64,000 nt of DNA from Exiguobacterium aestuarii (GCF_020171655.1 NZ_JAIVAC010000001.1:682001-746000), one strand, 5' to 3'; counted from the stretch's first letter, positions 8,443-17,924 are shown. Notes: generated by a model from the letters alone, not told the origin. Numbers and translations: made by a program.

Positions 8443-9183
8443 ATGATGCAACACCGAAAAATCTGTATCAAGTTAAGTGGAGCCGCTCTAGCTGGTGATG
8501 GACCGGATAATTTTGATGAAATGAGCCTCAGCCTGATTGCAGAGGAGATATTGTCACTCGCAAATAGCGGGGTTGAAGTGTGTGTCATGGTCGGCGGGGG
8601 AAATCTCTTCCGAGGGAATCAAGCAGAAGCGTGGGGCATAAATCGAGTGGAAGCTGACTTCATCGGGACGCTCGGGACAGTCATGAACTCATTGATGCTG
8701 CGTGGCATCTTGAAACGTGATGCCAATCGAGAAGTACGCGTCATGACGTCGATTCCAATGCCAAGTGTAGCCGAGCCATACATTCAACTTCGGGCCATCA
8801 ATCATTTGAAAAAAGGGTATATCGTCATTTTCGCAGGCGGTAACGGTCAACCGTTCGTCTCTTCAGATTACCCGGCTGTTCAGCGTGCCATCGAAGTGGG
8901 ATGCGACGCCTTATTTGTGGCCAAGAACGGTGTCTCCGGCGTATTTGACCGAGACCCTCGGTTGGATTCGGAGGCGCGTCAATACGAAACCCTACACTAT
9001 AACGACGTCATCGCACATGATTTGAAAGTGATGGATCAATCGGCATTACTTCTCGCTAGAGACCACGGTTTGCCGATTCACTTGTTCGACTTCAAGGAAC
9101 GGAACGCCATTCATCGGATTCTCCAAGGAGAGACCATTGGAACGATGATTCATCACCATGACACGCAACTTTTGCAGAATTGA
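8443..9183 (+). CDS. UMP kinase-like protein (divergent PyrH paralogue)
   Basis: A 246-residue amino-acid kinase of UMP kinase type. It has KLSGAALAG, VMVGGGNLFRG, the DFIGTLGTVMNSL helix, AKNGVSGVFDRDPR and HDLKVMDQSA, matching PyrH blocks in order. PyrH makes UDP from UMP with ATP. Two oddities: the gene is not in the usual tsf-pyrH-frr cluster, and the family segment TGNPFFTTDTA reads NGQPFVSSDYPA here. The ATG at 8443 is preferred; the frame runs back into the previous gene. It may be a second UMP kinase or a relative with another role. Confidence 0.8.
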   Translation: MMQHRKICIKLSGAALAGDGPDNFDEMSLSLIAEEILSLANSGVEVCVMVGGGNLFRGNQAEAWGINRVEADFIGTLGTVMNSLMLRGILKRDANREVRVMTSIPMPSVAEPYIQLRAINHLKKGYIVIFAGGNGQPFVSSDYPAVQRAIEVGCDALFVAKNGVSGVFDRDPRLDSEARQYETLHYNDVIAHDLKVMDQSALLLARDHGLPIHLFDFKERNAIHRILQGETIGTMIHHHDTQLLQN

Positions 9184-9192
9184 GGGGACGAT

Positions 9193-9846
9193 ATGCATAA
9201 AGTAACAGATGGTCACGTCGTGGGGACAAACGGAATACCTGTCTCGTATTCGTTCCTGCAACCTGATTCGTCATCCGACACGCTCGTGATGTTGTTGCCG
9301 GGATACGGATATACGAATGATTCCCCGATGTTTCGCTATACGACAGCGTTATGTTTAGAGAATGGATTGAACGTTCTTGAAATCAACTACAATTATCGGG
9401 ATGAGCGGTATGATTCAGTCGATGTATCAGTGGCGGTTGTTGACGATGTTCGTCTCGTCATCGACCAAGTGCTACAATTCCATTCTATTAATGAATACAT
9501 AATCGTCGGGAAATCGCTCGGTACGATGGCGATGGCAAGTGAGCTTACCCGAAACGTGTTTCATGATGCCAAACTGGTTTGGTTGACACCGTTGTTAAAA
9601 CAAGACGACATATACGAAGCGATCCTGTCCCATAAAGGTAAACAGCTCGTGCTAACGGGAACGGCGGACCAACATTATGTAGATGAGAGAATGAAGCGTC
9701 TTGAACATCTGGCCTTGACCGAACTCGAGATTGTCAAAGAGATGAATCATAGTCTCGAGTACACAGGAGAGACATACCGGTCACTCCGGTTACTTGAAAC
9801 ACTTCTCAAGCGCGTGGAGCAATTTATTATTTCCTCAAGGTATTGA
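9193..9846 (+). CDS. Alpha/beta hydrolase
   Basis: A 217-residue protein with the hydrolase elbow VGKSLGTMAM (Ser about 108), an acid turn TGTADQHY and a final His in MNHSLEY. The strand MLLPGYGYTNDSP precedes the oxyanion region. Substrate unknown. GAGGGG lies upstream of the ATG, and the gene follows the UMP-kinase-like gene by 9 bases, so the two are co-transcribed. Confidence 0.78.
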   Translation: MHKVTDGHVVGTNGIPVSYSFLQPDSSSDTLVMLLPGYGYTNDSPMFRYTTALCLENGLNVLEINYNYRDERYDSVDVSVAVVDDVRLVIDQVLQFHSINEYIIVGKSLGTMAMASELTRNVFHDAKLVWLTPLLKQDDIYEAILSHKGKQLVLTGTADQHYVDERMKRLEHLALTELEIVKEMNHSLEYTGETYRSLRLLETLLKRVEQFIISSRY

Positions 9847-9881
9847 ACCTGTGGGGAGTTTCATGGGGAGATTGCAATCAT

Positions 9882-10070
9882 ATGTGGCGTGGCGTTTACC
9901 TACTTATTTTCCTCTTTTTAATGATTCGAAGTATGTATCGGGTTTTCGGCCGTCGTGGCTTCAGAAAAAAACAAATGGTCGCCACAGCAGGCGGTCATTT
10001 GTGTGACTCATCCCACGGCGCCCCGACTCCTACAGGAACACAATCCGCCGGAGACCCAGTAGCGACTTAG
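9882..10070 (+). CDS. Possible small membrane peptide (doubtful)
   Basis: A 62-codon frame starts MWRGVYLLIFLFLMIR, a plausible single membrane helix followed by basic residues FGRRGFRKKQ. Its 3-prime half runs into a structured repeat, and its last 20 residues look like read-through of that repeat. The ribosome site GGGGAG is 12 bases away, which is far. The frame is open back to a TTG at 9843. It may be spurious. Confidence 0.25.
   Translation: MWRGVYLLIFLFLMIRSMYRVFGRRGFRKKQMVATAGGHLCDSSHGAPTPTGTQSAGDPVAT
9963..10002 (-). terminator. Minus-strand intrinsic terminator
   Basis: On the minus strand, ACAAATGACCGCC pairs with GGCGACCATTTGT (9990-10002 with 9971-9983) around a 6-base loop and is followed by seven T. 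It would end transcripts coming from the peroxiredoxin gene. Confidence 0.7.
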
Positions 10071-10109
10071 TTGCGGTGCGGCTCCGGAATTGCCTGTGGA
10101 AAGCGTGGG
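10012..10109. repeat. Nested hairpin repeat element of the kind scattered in Bacillales chromosomes
   Basis: Three stems nest inside one another. CCCACG (10012) pairs with CGTGGG (10104). CCTACAGG (10029) pairs with CCTGTGG (10093). GCCGGAG (10047) pairs with CTCCGG (10082). The phrase GACTCCTACAGGAA and the later TGTGGAAAGCG resemble non-coding repeats (CTCCTGCGGGAA ... GCGGAAAGCG) known in many Bacillaceae genomes. Only one copy is visible here, so repeat status is inferred from resemblance. Confidence 0.55.
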
Positions 10110-10152
10110 TGCCGGAAGGACGAGTTCGAATATGTTATTTGTTAACAAGATA

Positions 10153-10183
10153 GGGAGATGACGCGTGTCATCTCCCTTTTTTT
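10153..10183 (+). terminator. Strong hairpin between convergent genes
   Basis: A perfect 10-bp palindromic stem GGGAGATGAC/GTCATCTCCC with a GCGT loop and seven T. It terminates plus-strand transcripts; the T run reaches the peroxiredoxin stop codon on the other strand. Confidence 0.85.
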
Positions 10184-10817
10184 ACAATTTTTCAATAACC
10201 GTTTTCGGGTCGACTCGTTCTGTATAGTCAGCGGGCACATCACTGAATGAAATCGTACCATCCGGTTGGATGATGAATGTCGCTGGCTTCGGAAGTTGCC
10301 AGTCCTCATTGCCGTTATGTGCATCGACGCGAAGACCAGATGCCTCATAAATCTCAATCAAATAATCCGGCATATCAAAGACGAGATCGAAGTGACGTGC
10401 GACTTGATTGTCCACGTCGCTCAACACGTAAAAATCGAGCTCATTTTTCTCTTTCGTAGATAGTGAGTAATCCGGAGTCTCCGGGCTGATTGCCACGAGT
10501 GTGGCGCCCTTTTCCTCAATTTGTGCCAATTCTCGCTGATACGCTCGGAGTTCGAGGTTACAGTATGGGCACCATCCACCGCGGTAAAACGTGACGATGA
10601 CAGGTCCTTTTTCAAGGAGTGTTTTCAAACCGACTTCTGTCCCATCCGCATGAGGCAATTCAAACAGCGGAGCTTGATCCCCGACTGCTAAACCGGCAGC
10701 CACCCCTGATTCTTTCAATTCTTGTGTCGCCTGCGCCATCAAACGTTGTTTTTCGGCCGGCGCTTTTTGCTTAAATTGATCTTTATACGCTTTGATTTCT
10801 TCCAATAATGTGTTCAT
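10182..10817 (-). CDS. Peroxiredoxin-like AhpC/TSA family protein
   Basis: A 211-residue thioredoxin-fold protein with the redox motif GGWCPYCNLEL (Cys 83 and Cys 86) after the strand GPVIVTFYRG. Two nearby cysteines make it a CXXC-type peroxiredoxin-like protein that probably reduces peroxides in the cytosol. The N-terminal 45 residues form a helical extension usual in this subgroup. AAGGGGG precedes the ATG on the minus strand. Electron donor and substrate unknown. Confidence 0.85.
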   Translation of the reverse strand: MNTLLEEIKAYKDQFKQKAPAEKQRLMAQATQELKESGVAAGLAVGDQAPLFELPHADGTEVGLKTLLEKGPVIVTFYRGGWCPYCNLELRAYQRELAQIEEKGATLVAISPETPDYSLSTKEKNELDFYVLSDVDNQVARHFDLVFDMPDYLIEIYEASGLRVDAHNGNEDWQLPKPATFIIQPDGTISFSDVPADYTERVDPKTVIEKL

Positions 10818-10953
10818 GTTTTTACCCCCTTTTCCGATATGTTAACTGAATACATTTTAGATTACGAATATAATGATTTGTCGTTATGTTATGAATCAAG
10901 TGAAACTCCATTTCAGCTTCCGAAAAATAATTTTCGAATAATTCAATCAATGA

Positions 10954-10980
10954 TTAACATCTATTTTTCCTAACCGATAT
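10954..10980 (+). promoter_or_regulatory. Sigma-D-type motility promoter
   Basis: ACCGATAT at 10973-10980 differs by one base from the sigma-D -10 consensus GCCGATAT. A TTAA or TAAC tetramer, close to the TAAA -35, lies 14-15 bases upstream. It is 78 bases before the chemoreceptor start, as expected for a chemotaxis gene. Confidence 0.6.
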
Positions 10981-11057
10981 TGTAAGTAACCCAAGGAGGA
11001 TTCGGTACCCCATACCGATGCTTCTTGAACATTCTATTCGGGGTAAGGAGATGTTTT

Positions 11058-13031
11058 ATGAAACAGAAGCGTACCATCAGCATCAAACAGAAATTAATTG
11101 TCTTATCTGTCCTTTTACTACTCATTCCAGCAACATTGATTGGGGTCGTCGCTTATACGCAGGCGAAACAAAAAATCGAGTCACAAATGATCCAGTCTGC
11201 CAATTCGGGGGTAGACCGGATGAATAATGAAGTGACGAATTTGATTGCTCCGATTCAGACGGACATTTCATTCTTCTCCAATCGGATTGATGCATCCATC
11301 TATGAAGAAGGTGAAGACAATCAAGCGTTAGCAGAAAAGTTCACGGAATACTTAGACACACACCCTAAAGTGACAAATATTTATTTTGCCTCAGCGGAAG
11401 GTACGATGACGATCTATCCTGAGCAAGAATTGCCGGAAGGGTACGATCCACGGACTCGTCCTTGGTATGAGGCGGCAGAAGCGAGTGGTCAAGACGTCGC
11501 CATTACGAATCCATACGTAGACGCCGCTTCTCAAAAAATGATGATCACGGTCTCTAAAAAGACGGCAGATGGTCGCGGGGTCGTGGCGGTTGATGTGGAC
11601 GTGAATGATATTGCAGAAGTCGCAAAGAATATTCAAATCGGTGAAGAAGGATATGTGGCCATCTTCGATGAGGCCCAACAAGTCGTCATTCATCCATCGA
11701 TTGCTGTCGGAGAGAAATCAGAAGAGTCATCGATGGAATCTGTTTTTGCAACAGATGAGGGAATCCTGTCCGCTGAAGAGAATGGAGAGGGTGTCGAAAA
11801 AGCGTTCGTGACGAACCCGCTCACAGGGTGGAAAATCACAGGGACCCTGTACGATGGCGAAATTCAAGACGAGACTGTCGGCATCCTTTGGACGACCGTA
11901 TTCGTCATTATCGGTATGTTCGGTGTGGCGGCTATTCTTCTATATTTCGTTCTCCGCTCAATCTTACGCCCGTTACGCTTATTAACCGAGGGGGCAGAAC
12001 GGATCAAGTCCGGCGATTTGACTGAACCGATCAGCGTCTTATCGAACGATGAAATCGGTCGCGTTTCAGAGAGTTTCAATGAGATGAGTGCATCACTGCG
12101 AATGGTATTACTTCGTCTAGACGATTCAATTAGTCAAGTAGCAGCATCTTCGCAGGAATTGATGGCGAACTCCGCACATAATTCCTCTTCGTCAGAACAG
12201 ATTGCTCGTGCGGTCGACCAGATGGCGGTCAGTGCCGATGGTTCAAAACGTCAGCTCGATGACAACGCGACGTCACTCCAGGCCATCACATCCGGAATCA
12301 TGCGCATTTCAGAGAGCTCGATGGACGTGTCTGAACTATCACGTGAGACGTCAAATGAAGCAGAAGATGGGTCAACGACCGTGCGAGAGAACGTTAAACA
12401 GATGCAGGCAATCGATGCATCGGTCGTCACGTTTGAAGGTGTCATCCAATCGTTGGCACATCGTTCAAGCGAAATTGGAGAGATCGTCTCGGTCATCAAC
12501 GGGATTGCAGAACAGACGAACTTGCTCGCTTTGAACGCAGCAATTGAAGCGGCACGTGCCGGTGAGAACGGGAAAGGGTTCGCCGTCGTGGCGAGCGAGG
12601 TCCGAAAGTTGGCCGAGCAGTCCCAACAGTCGACGAAACAAATTGCAGCATTGATTGACCGCATCAAACAGGAGACAGAGCAATCCGTCCACTTGATGCA
12701 AGAAGTGTCCACTCACACGAAAGCCGGTCTCATTTCTTCAGAAATGACGGCAGATCGATTTGAGAAAATCAAAGAGCGAACGGTCGCGATGACACCGCGA
12801 ATCGAAGATGTGACGGCAACAGTCGAGGAGATTGCGGCAAACGTCCAAGAAGTAGCGGCGACCGCATCCCAAATTGCTGACATCGCCGACGAGAACTCAA
12901 GTGTCTCCAAACAAGTCGCAGCGACGACAGACGACCAGTTGAAATCGATTGAAGAAGTGTCACAATCGGCGAAGGCACTCGCGACGATGGCAGAAGAACT
13001 ACAAGACCTCGTCTCACGATTCAAACTATAA
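11058..13031 (+). CDS. Methyl-accepting chemotaxis protein with dCache sensor
   Basis: A 657-residue transmembrane chemoreceptor. A membrane helix at about 13-33 is followed by an extracellular dCache-type domain ([15 protein letters not shown] and [10 protein letters not shown]). A second membrane helix lies near 280-305, then a HAMP domain and a long methyl-accepting coiled coil. The conserved tip has [19 protein letters not shown]. It signals through CheW and CheA. The ATG at 11058 has AAGGAG 7 bases upstream. Ligand not deducible; the dCache class often binds amino acids. Confidence 0.93.
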   Translation: MKQKRTISIKQKLIVLSVLLLLIPATLIGVVAYTQAKQKIESQMIQSANSGVDRMNNEVTNLIAPIQTDISFFSNRIDASIYEEGEDNQALAEKFTEYLDTHPKVTNIYFASAEGTMTIYPEQELPEGYDPRTRPWYEAAEASGQDVAITNPYVDAASQKMMITVSKKTADGRGVVAVDVDVNDIAEVAKNIQIGEEGYVAIFDEAQQVVIHPSIAVGEKSEESSMESVFATDEGILSAEENGEGVEKAFVTNPLTGWKITGTLYDGEIQDETVGILWTTVFVIIGMFGVAAILLYFVLRSILRPLRLLTEGAERIKSGDLTEPISVLSNDEIGRVSESFNEMSASLRMVLLRLDDSISQVAASSQELMANSAHNSSSSEQIARAVDQMAVSADGSKRQLDDNATSLQAITSGIMRISESSMDVSELSRETSNEAEDGSTTVRENVKQMQAIDASVVTFEGVIQSLAHRSSEIGEIVSVINGIAEQTNLLALNAAIEAARAGENGKGFAVVASEVRKLAEQSQQSTKQIAALIDRIKQETEQSVHLMQEVSTHTKAGLISSEMTADRFEKIKERTVAMTPRIEDVTATVEEIAANVQEVAATASQIADIADENSSVSKQVAATTDDQLKSIEEVSQSAKALATMAEELQDLVSRFKL

Positions 13032-13038
13032 AATGAAA

Positions 13039-13067
13039 AAGAAGCAGAGCGCCGAGCTCTGCTTCTT
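13039..13067. terminator. Bidirectional terminator between mcp and cls
   Basis: A perfect 12-bp stem AAGAAGCAGAGC/GCTCTGCTTCTT with a five-base loop lies between convergent genes, with A/T-rich flanks on both sides. Confidence 0.8.
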
Positions 13068-13070
13068 TCG

Positions 13071-14534
13071 TTATAAAATCGGGCTGAGGAGTCGTGAGAC
13101 ACCCTCCCGAGCACGTACTGTCCATTTCCGCTTTTCATAGTCTTCCATCGTATACGTCCGACTGACCGCCGTGTCTGTTTCAAATAAAGAAACAAGTTCG
13201 AGGGCGACGCGTTCGTCGTAAATGACTGCGTTCACTTCAAAGTTGAGACGGAAACTTCGGGCATCCAAATTCGTCGTTCCGACCGTCGCGATCTCCTCAT
13301 CGACGACAAGCGTCTTCGCGTGGAGGAAGCCTTCATCATACAGATAGACGTTTGCCCCATAATCGAGCAACTCTCCAAGGAAGGAGAGCGATGCCCACAT
13401 GACGAACGGGTGGTCCGGTTTTCCTGGGATCATGATGTCCATCTGAACGCCGGAGTTGAGTGCCATTTTACATGCATCCATAAAACTCGTGTCAGGTATA
13501 AAATAAGGGGTTTGGATGACGACCCGTCGTTTCGCTGACATAATCATTTTAATCATCATATTTTTTAAATGTTCGGTATCCGAGTTTGGACCGCTCGTGA
13601 CGATTTGCATCGGTGAATTGTCTTTAATCTCATGTCTCGCGAAGCAGAACGTATTCTCCGGGTCATGCTTGCGGTGACCTGAGTAATTCCAGTCCAGGAT
13701 GAAGCGGTGCTGGAGATTGTAGACGACGTCTCCTTCGACGCGTAAATGGGTATCGCGCCAATATCCGAACTTCTCGACGAGTCCGAGGTATTCGGTCCCG
13801 ACATTAAAGCCACCGACATAACCAATCTTCCCATCGATGATGACGACTTTCCGGTGATTGCGGTTGTTCAACTTGAAATTGATCATCCCGAGTGTCGGTG
13901 GGAAGAAAACACGTACTTCTCCATCGTTCGCAATTAATTCTTTGAAGTCTGAGTTCCGAAGACTACGAGAACCGACCGCGTCGTAAAGAAGCCGAACTTT
14001 GACACCCGCTTTCGCTCGTTCAATCAATTCCTTTAAGAGTGCTTGTCCGAGAGCATCACGCTGGATGATATAGTACTGGATATTGATTTCGGTTTCAGCG
14101 GAGCGGATGTCATCCATCAACGCCTTAAACTTTTGTTCGCCGTCATGTAAGATGAGGGAACGGTTATGTACACTGATCAATGATTTTGAAGAGCGCAAAT
14201 TCATTTGAAGCAGTTGGTCATACTTTTCGAACAGTGGCTGCGCAAGTTGCGTCTGACGTGTGTGGATCTGTTCGAGCTGTGCTTCTACTTGTAGCGCATG
14301 AAAAGAACGTTCTTCCACACTTAAATTATAAAAGTTATCCTTTTTAAGTTGTCGCCCGAGGAAGAGATAAATGATAAAGCCAAGCACCGGTAAGAAAAAT
14401 AGGACGAGCAACCAGGCCCAGGTCGCGCCGACGTCACGTCTTTCGGCAAAGATGACGGCGAGTGCGAACAAAATGTTTAACCCGAGGACAATATAAAGTC
14501 CCCAACTGAAAATAACGGACCAATCCAACGACAT
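13071..14534 (-). CDS. cls: Cardiolipin synthase
   Basis: A 487-residue membrane phospholipase-D-superfamily enzyme that joins two phosphatidylglycerol molecules to cardiolipin and glycerol. Two membrane helices span about 8-30 and 37-60. Two HKD motifs are visible: HRKVVIIDGKIGYVGGFN near 232 and HAKTLVVDEEIATVGTTN near 405. Length is typical. The gene is alone on the minus strand. Confidence 0.94.
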   Translation of the reverse strand: MSLDWSVIFSWGLYIVLGLNILFALAVIFAERRDVGATWAWLLVLFFLPVLGFIIYLFLGRQLKKDNFYNLSVEERSFHALQVEAQLEQIHTRQTQLAQPLFEKYDQLLQMNLRSSKSLISVHNRSLILHDGEQKFKALMDDIRSAETEINIQYYIIQRDALGQALLKELIERAKAGVKVRLLYDAVGSRSLRNSDFKELIANDGEVRVFFPPTLGMINFKLNNRNHRKVVIIDGKIGYVGGFNVGTEYLGLVEKFGYWRDTHLRVEGDVVYNLQHRFILDWNYSGHRKHDPENTFCFARHEIKDNSPMQIVTSGPNSDTEHLKNMMIKMIMSAKRRVVIQTPYFIPDTSFMDACKMALNSGVQMDIMIPGKPDHPFVMWASLSFLGELLDYGANVYLYDEGFLHAKTLVVDEEIATVGTTNLDARSFRLNFEVNAVIYDERVALELVSLFETDTAVSRTYTMEDYEKRKWTVRAREGVSRLLSPIL

Positions 14535-14619
14535 ACACCCCTTAAAAATCGATTTGTAGCTTAATCATACACTAAATGCGGGAATAGGTTGCTATCAAAT
14601 GAAATAGGGGGAGAAGATA

Positions 14620-15054
14620 ATGAACATGGAAGTCGTATGGAAGCAAGGCATGGCGTTTGAGACGCATACGCCATCGGGGCACACGGTGACACTTGACGCA
14701 TCCGAGGACGTGGGCGGTCTCGACACGGGACCTCGTCCGACGGAGATGTTACTTCACGCAACCGCGTCTTGCACGGGGATCGATATCGTCTCCATTTTGC
14801 ATAAGATGCGTCAACCGCTAGAATCGTTCGAAATGAAGATCGATGGGGTTCGGGCAATCGATCATCCGAAACGCTTTACAGCCATTCACATCTTGTATAT
14901 TCTGAAAGGCGACATGTCGGAAGAGCGGGTGCGACGTGCGATTGAACTATCTGTTGAACGCTATTGTTCTGTTTCACACAGTCTCAATGCCACTTTATCC
15001 TACAGCTATCAATTGAACGATGGCGAGGTCACGCCGTTCGAACTTCAACAGTGA
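14620..15054 (+). CDS. OsmC-family peroxide-handling protein
   Basis: A 144-residue OsmC-fold protein. GPRPTEMLLHATASCTGID holds the first conserved Cys in the family ASC context, and ERYCSVSHSLNATLSY holds the second in the usual YCSVSxSL context. Such proteins reduce organic hydroperoxides as dimers in the cytosol. GGGGAGAAGATA precedes the ATG. Nearer subfamily (OsmC or Ohr type) not resolved; the YCSVS form suggests the OsmC/YhfA branch. Confidence 0.88.
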   Translation: MNMEVVWKQGMAFETHTPSGHTVTLDASEDVGGLDTGPRPTEMLLHATASCTGIDIVSILHKMRQPLESFEMKIDGVRAIDHPKRFTAIHILYILKGDMSEERVRRAIELSVERYCSVSHSLNATLSYSYQLNDGEVTPFELQQ

Positions 15055-15128
15055 GCAAGATGGTTGAAAGGCAATCTGTTCTCCGTTATATTTGTATTTC
15101 AAATACTGTATAACTAAAGGAGGACGTT

Positions 15129-15617
15129 ATGATTCGACTCGCGACGAAGCGCGATGCCAACAACATCGCGAACCTAATCGAACAACGAGCCGTAGCGCTA
15201 AATGAACAAGGAAGCGACCAATGGACCGAATATTTGGAACAGGACCTCGTAGAGCGTGTGCGCACTGACATTGCAGAAGGCAGTGTATATGTCTTTGAAG
15301 ATGACCAACAAATTTTAGCTTCTATCGCCTTGTTACCCCCGGACGACTGGGATGACAACTTATGGGACGACAGTGAGCGTGGACAATATATCCATCGAAT
15401 CGTCGTCAGCGAAAAGCTGAAAGGTCGTGGCGTCGGGCAGCAACTCATGGAGCACGTACTAGAGGAAGCCGATGAAGATGAACCAATTCGTCTAGATTGT
15501 GTTGCTGACAATGAATTTCTAAATAGTTATTATCCACGTTTTGGTTTCGTCTTTGTCGATTCACGAAACGGGTACAATACGTTCGAATACAGATTAGATG
15601 AGAGCATGAGTGCATAA
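15129..15617 (+). CDS. GNAT-family N-acetyltransferase
   Basis: A 162-residue acetyltransferase with motif A KLKGRGVGQQLMEHVLEEA and a final strand FGFVFVDSRNG. AAAGGAGGACGTT gives a near-perfect ribosome site for the ATG. Acceptor unknown. It is closed by its own terminator. Confidence 0.86.
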   Translation: MIRLATKRDANNIANLIEQRAVALNEQGSDQWTEYLEQDLVERVRTDIAEGSVYVFEDDQQILASIALLPPDDWDDNLWDDSERGQYIHRIVVSEKLKGRGVGQQLMEHVLEEADEDEPIRLDCVADNEFLNSYYPRFGFVFVDSRNGYNTFEYRLDESMSA

Positions 15618-15638
15618 GGGTCTATGGACCCTTTTTTT
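15618..15638 (+). terminator. Short intrinsic terminator
   Basis: Five-bp stem GGGTC/GACCC with a short TATG-type loop, followed by seven T, directly at the stop codon of the acetyltransferase. Confidence 0.7.
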
Positions 15639-15672
15639 GATACAATAATATAAGCGAAAAGGAGGAGTTTTC

Positions 15673-16668
15673 ATGATTAAAACCATTTTGGTAGGGTTCG
15701 GCTTTTCAGCGAACACATTCCATCTGCCGTTTTTAAAGGCGATTGACACTTTTGAAGTGAGCGGCGTCGTGTCATCGCGTCCGGATGAAGTAAAGGCTGA
15801 ATTACCGGATGCCACGGTGTATGCGACATTAGACGAGGCGCTGCAAACAGATGCCTCTTTGTATGTCATTACCACACCATCGCATTTACATAAAGAGATG
15901 ATTGTTGCCTGCCTCAAAGCCGGGAAAGATGTGTTGGTTGAAAAACCCGCATTCCTGACAACTGAGGAAGGAATTGAGTTGATGGAACTTGAAGCGAAGT
16001 CGGAAGGCATCGTCAACGTTTATCAAAACCGTCGTTATGACGGTGATTTCTTAACAATTCGGTCATTGCTCGACTCAAATGTGTTAGGGGAGTGGAAAGT
16101 GATTGAATCCCGATTTGATCGTTTCCGACCGAACGTACGGGACCGTTGGCGTGAAAATGCAGGTCCGGGATCAGGGATTTTGTTTGACTTAGGAAGTCAT
16201 CTCATCGATCAGACGCTCGCCTTGTTCGGAAAACCTGACAAGATTCAAGCGGATGTGATGATTCAACGCGAGGGTGGACAGTCTGACGACGGATTCTATG
16301 TGACATTCTATTATGGAGAGAAGCGAGTGTATCTTCGCTCGAATCCATTCATCGCTGGCGAAACTCCGCGGTTCGAAGTCCATGGAACGAAAGGTAGTTT
16401 CGTGAAGTTCGGACTTGATCCTCAGGAAGAGGCACTGAAGCAAGGACAGTTTACGAGTGACGTGTTAGAGACTGGGATCTTATCGACGGATGAGGTTGAA
16501 ACAATTCAAGTCGAGAAAGGTGACTATTTGATGTATTATCATCAGTTAGCCGAAAGCTATCAGACACGGCAACCTGTCGTTTCATTAAAGGATGCGGCAC
16601 TCACGACGCAAATGATCGAACTCGCTCGACAATCGTCCGAGACGGGTCAAGTGATGTCAGTAGATTGA
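15673..16668 (+). CDS. Gfo/Idh/MocA-family NAD(P)-dependent oxidoreductase
   Basis: A 331-residue protein. The N-terminal Rossmann fold has ILVGFGFSANTFHLPFLKAI, a dinucleotide loop in the GxGxxA-like form used by this family. VLVEKPAFLTTEEG holds the conserved EKP with its catalytic Lys. GSGILFDLGSHLIDQ is the C-terminal domain signature (Asp and His). AAAAGGAGGAG precedes the ATG. It resembles YhhX/YdgJ-type dehydrogenases; the sugar substrate is unknown. Confidence 0.88.
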   Translation: MIKTILVGFGFSANTFHLPFLKAIDTFEVSGVVSSRPDEVKAELPDATVYATLDEALQTDASLYVITTPSHLHKEMIVACLKAGKDVLVEKPAFLTTEEGIELMELEAKSEGIVNVYQNRRYDGDFLTIRSLLDSNVLGEWKVIESRFDRFRPNVRDRWRENAGPGSGILFDLGSHLIDQTLALFGKPDKIQADVMIQREGGQSDDGFYVTFYYGEKRVYLRSNPFIAGETPRFEVHGTKGSFVKFGLDPQEEALKQGQFTSDVLETGILSTDEVETIQVEKGDYLMYYHQLAESYQTRQPVVSLKDAALTTQMIELARQSSETGQVMSVD

Positions 16669-16686
16669 TTTCCATAAGAATTCTAT

Positions 16687-16725
16687 AAGAACGAATTCGC
16701 CTGAGTGCGAGTTCGTTCTTTTTTT
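16687..16725 (+). terminator. Intrinsic terminator after the oxidoreductase
   Basis: A 14-bp imperfect stem (16687-16700 with 16707-16720) built on AAGAACGA/TCGTTCTT, followed by a T run. Confidence 0.85.
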
Positions 16726-16883
16726 AACCAAAAACGTAAAAAGAAATCACGATATTTATTTCGTGAATTACTTTAAACGGATATTGATTGTTAACAACAA
16801 AAAGTTAAATTCTTCACTGGTGTGCTCATCCTTTAATGGGAAAAGTGGTTATGGAAATCACTTACTGAAAAGGGGATGAGATG

Positions 16884-17924
16884 ATGGAATTCAAAATCAT
16901 CAAAGACCAAATGGAATGGGAAAAATGGTTGGATCTAACAACATGCGATGCGTATGATCATTTTGATTATGTCAACGTGAATTGTGAATCGAACGACTCA
17001 CCAGAGCTGTTTCTCGCCATCACGTCAAAAGGGATGCTTGTATATCCATATATCCGTCGCCGAATCAATGAAAAATATGATGATCTTGTGACAGCTTATG
17101 GATATGGTGGTCCGTTTCGTGTTGGAACGTTCACAGATGATGAGGTGAAGGTCGCAAGGCAACATTTTATTAGACGTCAGGAGAATGAGAGAACGGTGAC
17201 CGAAACGATTCGCTATCATCCATTAAGAATTGATGAGGTGATTATGGAAACATTCGGGAGAGCAGTTCCGGTACGACAGACTGTCCATGTCCAACTAGAT
17301 GAACCGTATGAATATCTGGCTGAGCGGTTCCATAAAATGACGAAGCGAAACGTGAAACGAGCCATCCGTGAACAGTTGACTGTCGTGCGTGGTGACGCTT
17401 CAGACATTCACACATTTATGCATCTTTATGAGGCGACCATGAATCGTCGGGATGCAATTGAAGACTATTATTATACCGATTCTTATTTCACTCAGTTACT
17501 GACGAGCGAATCCTTTGAAGCGGAATTTCTATTTGCTGTGTTTGAAAACACCGTGGTTGCAGGAGTTCTGGTATTGTACGGAGATGAGGGAGCCAATTAT
17601 CACCTTGGAGGGTCTCTTAAGAAATACTTACCTCTCCGTCCCAACCATTTCCTCTTCAGTGAAATGATTCGCCGGGCGGGTGAAAAGGGTAAACTCCATC
17701 TTCATCTCGGAGGAGGGGCGACCGGGCAGGATGCACTCTATGACTTTAAAATGAGTTTTTCCGGAGATGAGCCGCTTCCTTACTACATTGGTCAATTTGT
17801 ATTCAACGAACAGGTTTATCAGCAATTAAATGCAAAGCACATTCAATTGCATGGATTATCTAATTACTTTCCAATCTACCGGACACCTGTAAGGTTGGAT
17901 ACCCCACTCCCGAAAGCAAAATAA
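16884..17924 (+). CDS. FemAB-like/GNAT-fold acyltransferase-like protein
   Basis: A 346-residue protein whose second half resembles the acetyltransferase-like domain of FemAB/BioF2-type proteins. It has RFHKMTKRNVKRAIRE, then FLFAVFENTVVAGVLVLYG, then YHLGGSLKKYLPLRPNH, then the FKMSFSG end block. Such enzymes transfer amino acids from aminoacyl-tRNA or acyl groups; the acceptor here is unknown. ATG occurs at both 16881 and 16884 behind AAAAGGGGATGAG; the second has slightly better spacing. Confidence 0.65.
   Translation: MEFKIIKDQMEWEKWLDLTTCDAYDHFDYVNVNCESNDSPELFLAITSKGMLVYPYIRRRINEKYDDLVTAYGYGGPFRVGTFTDDEVKVARQHFIRRQENERTVTETIRYHPLRIDEVIMETFGRAVPVRQTVHVQLDEPYEYLAERFHKMTKRNVKRAIREQLTVVRGDASDIHTFMHLYEATMNRRDAIEDYYYTDSYFTQLLTSESFEAEFLFAVFENTVVAGVLVLYGDEGANYHLGGSLKKYLPLRPNHFLFSEMIRRAGEKGKLHLHLGGGATGQDALYDFKMSFSGDEPLPYYIGQFVFNEQVYQQLNAKHIQLHGLSNYFPIYRTPVRLDTPLPKAK

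Noticed and set aside
11018-11227. 69-codon frame overlapping the chemoreceptor start
   Set aside because: It has no ribosome site at proper distance and lies in a different frame over the receptor's signal-anchor codons.
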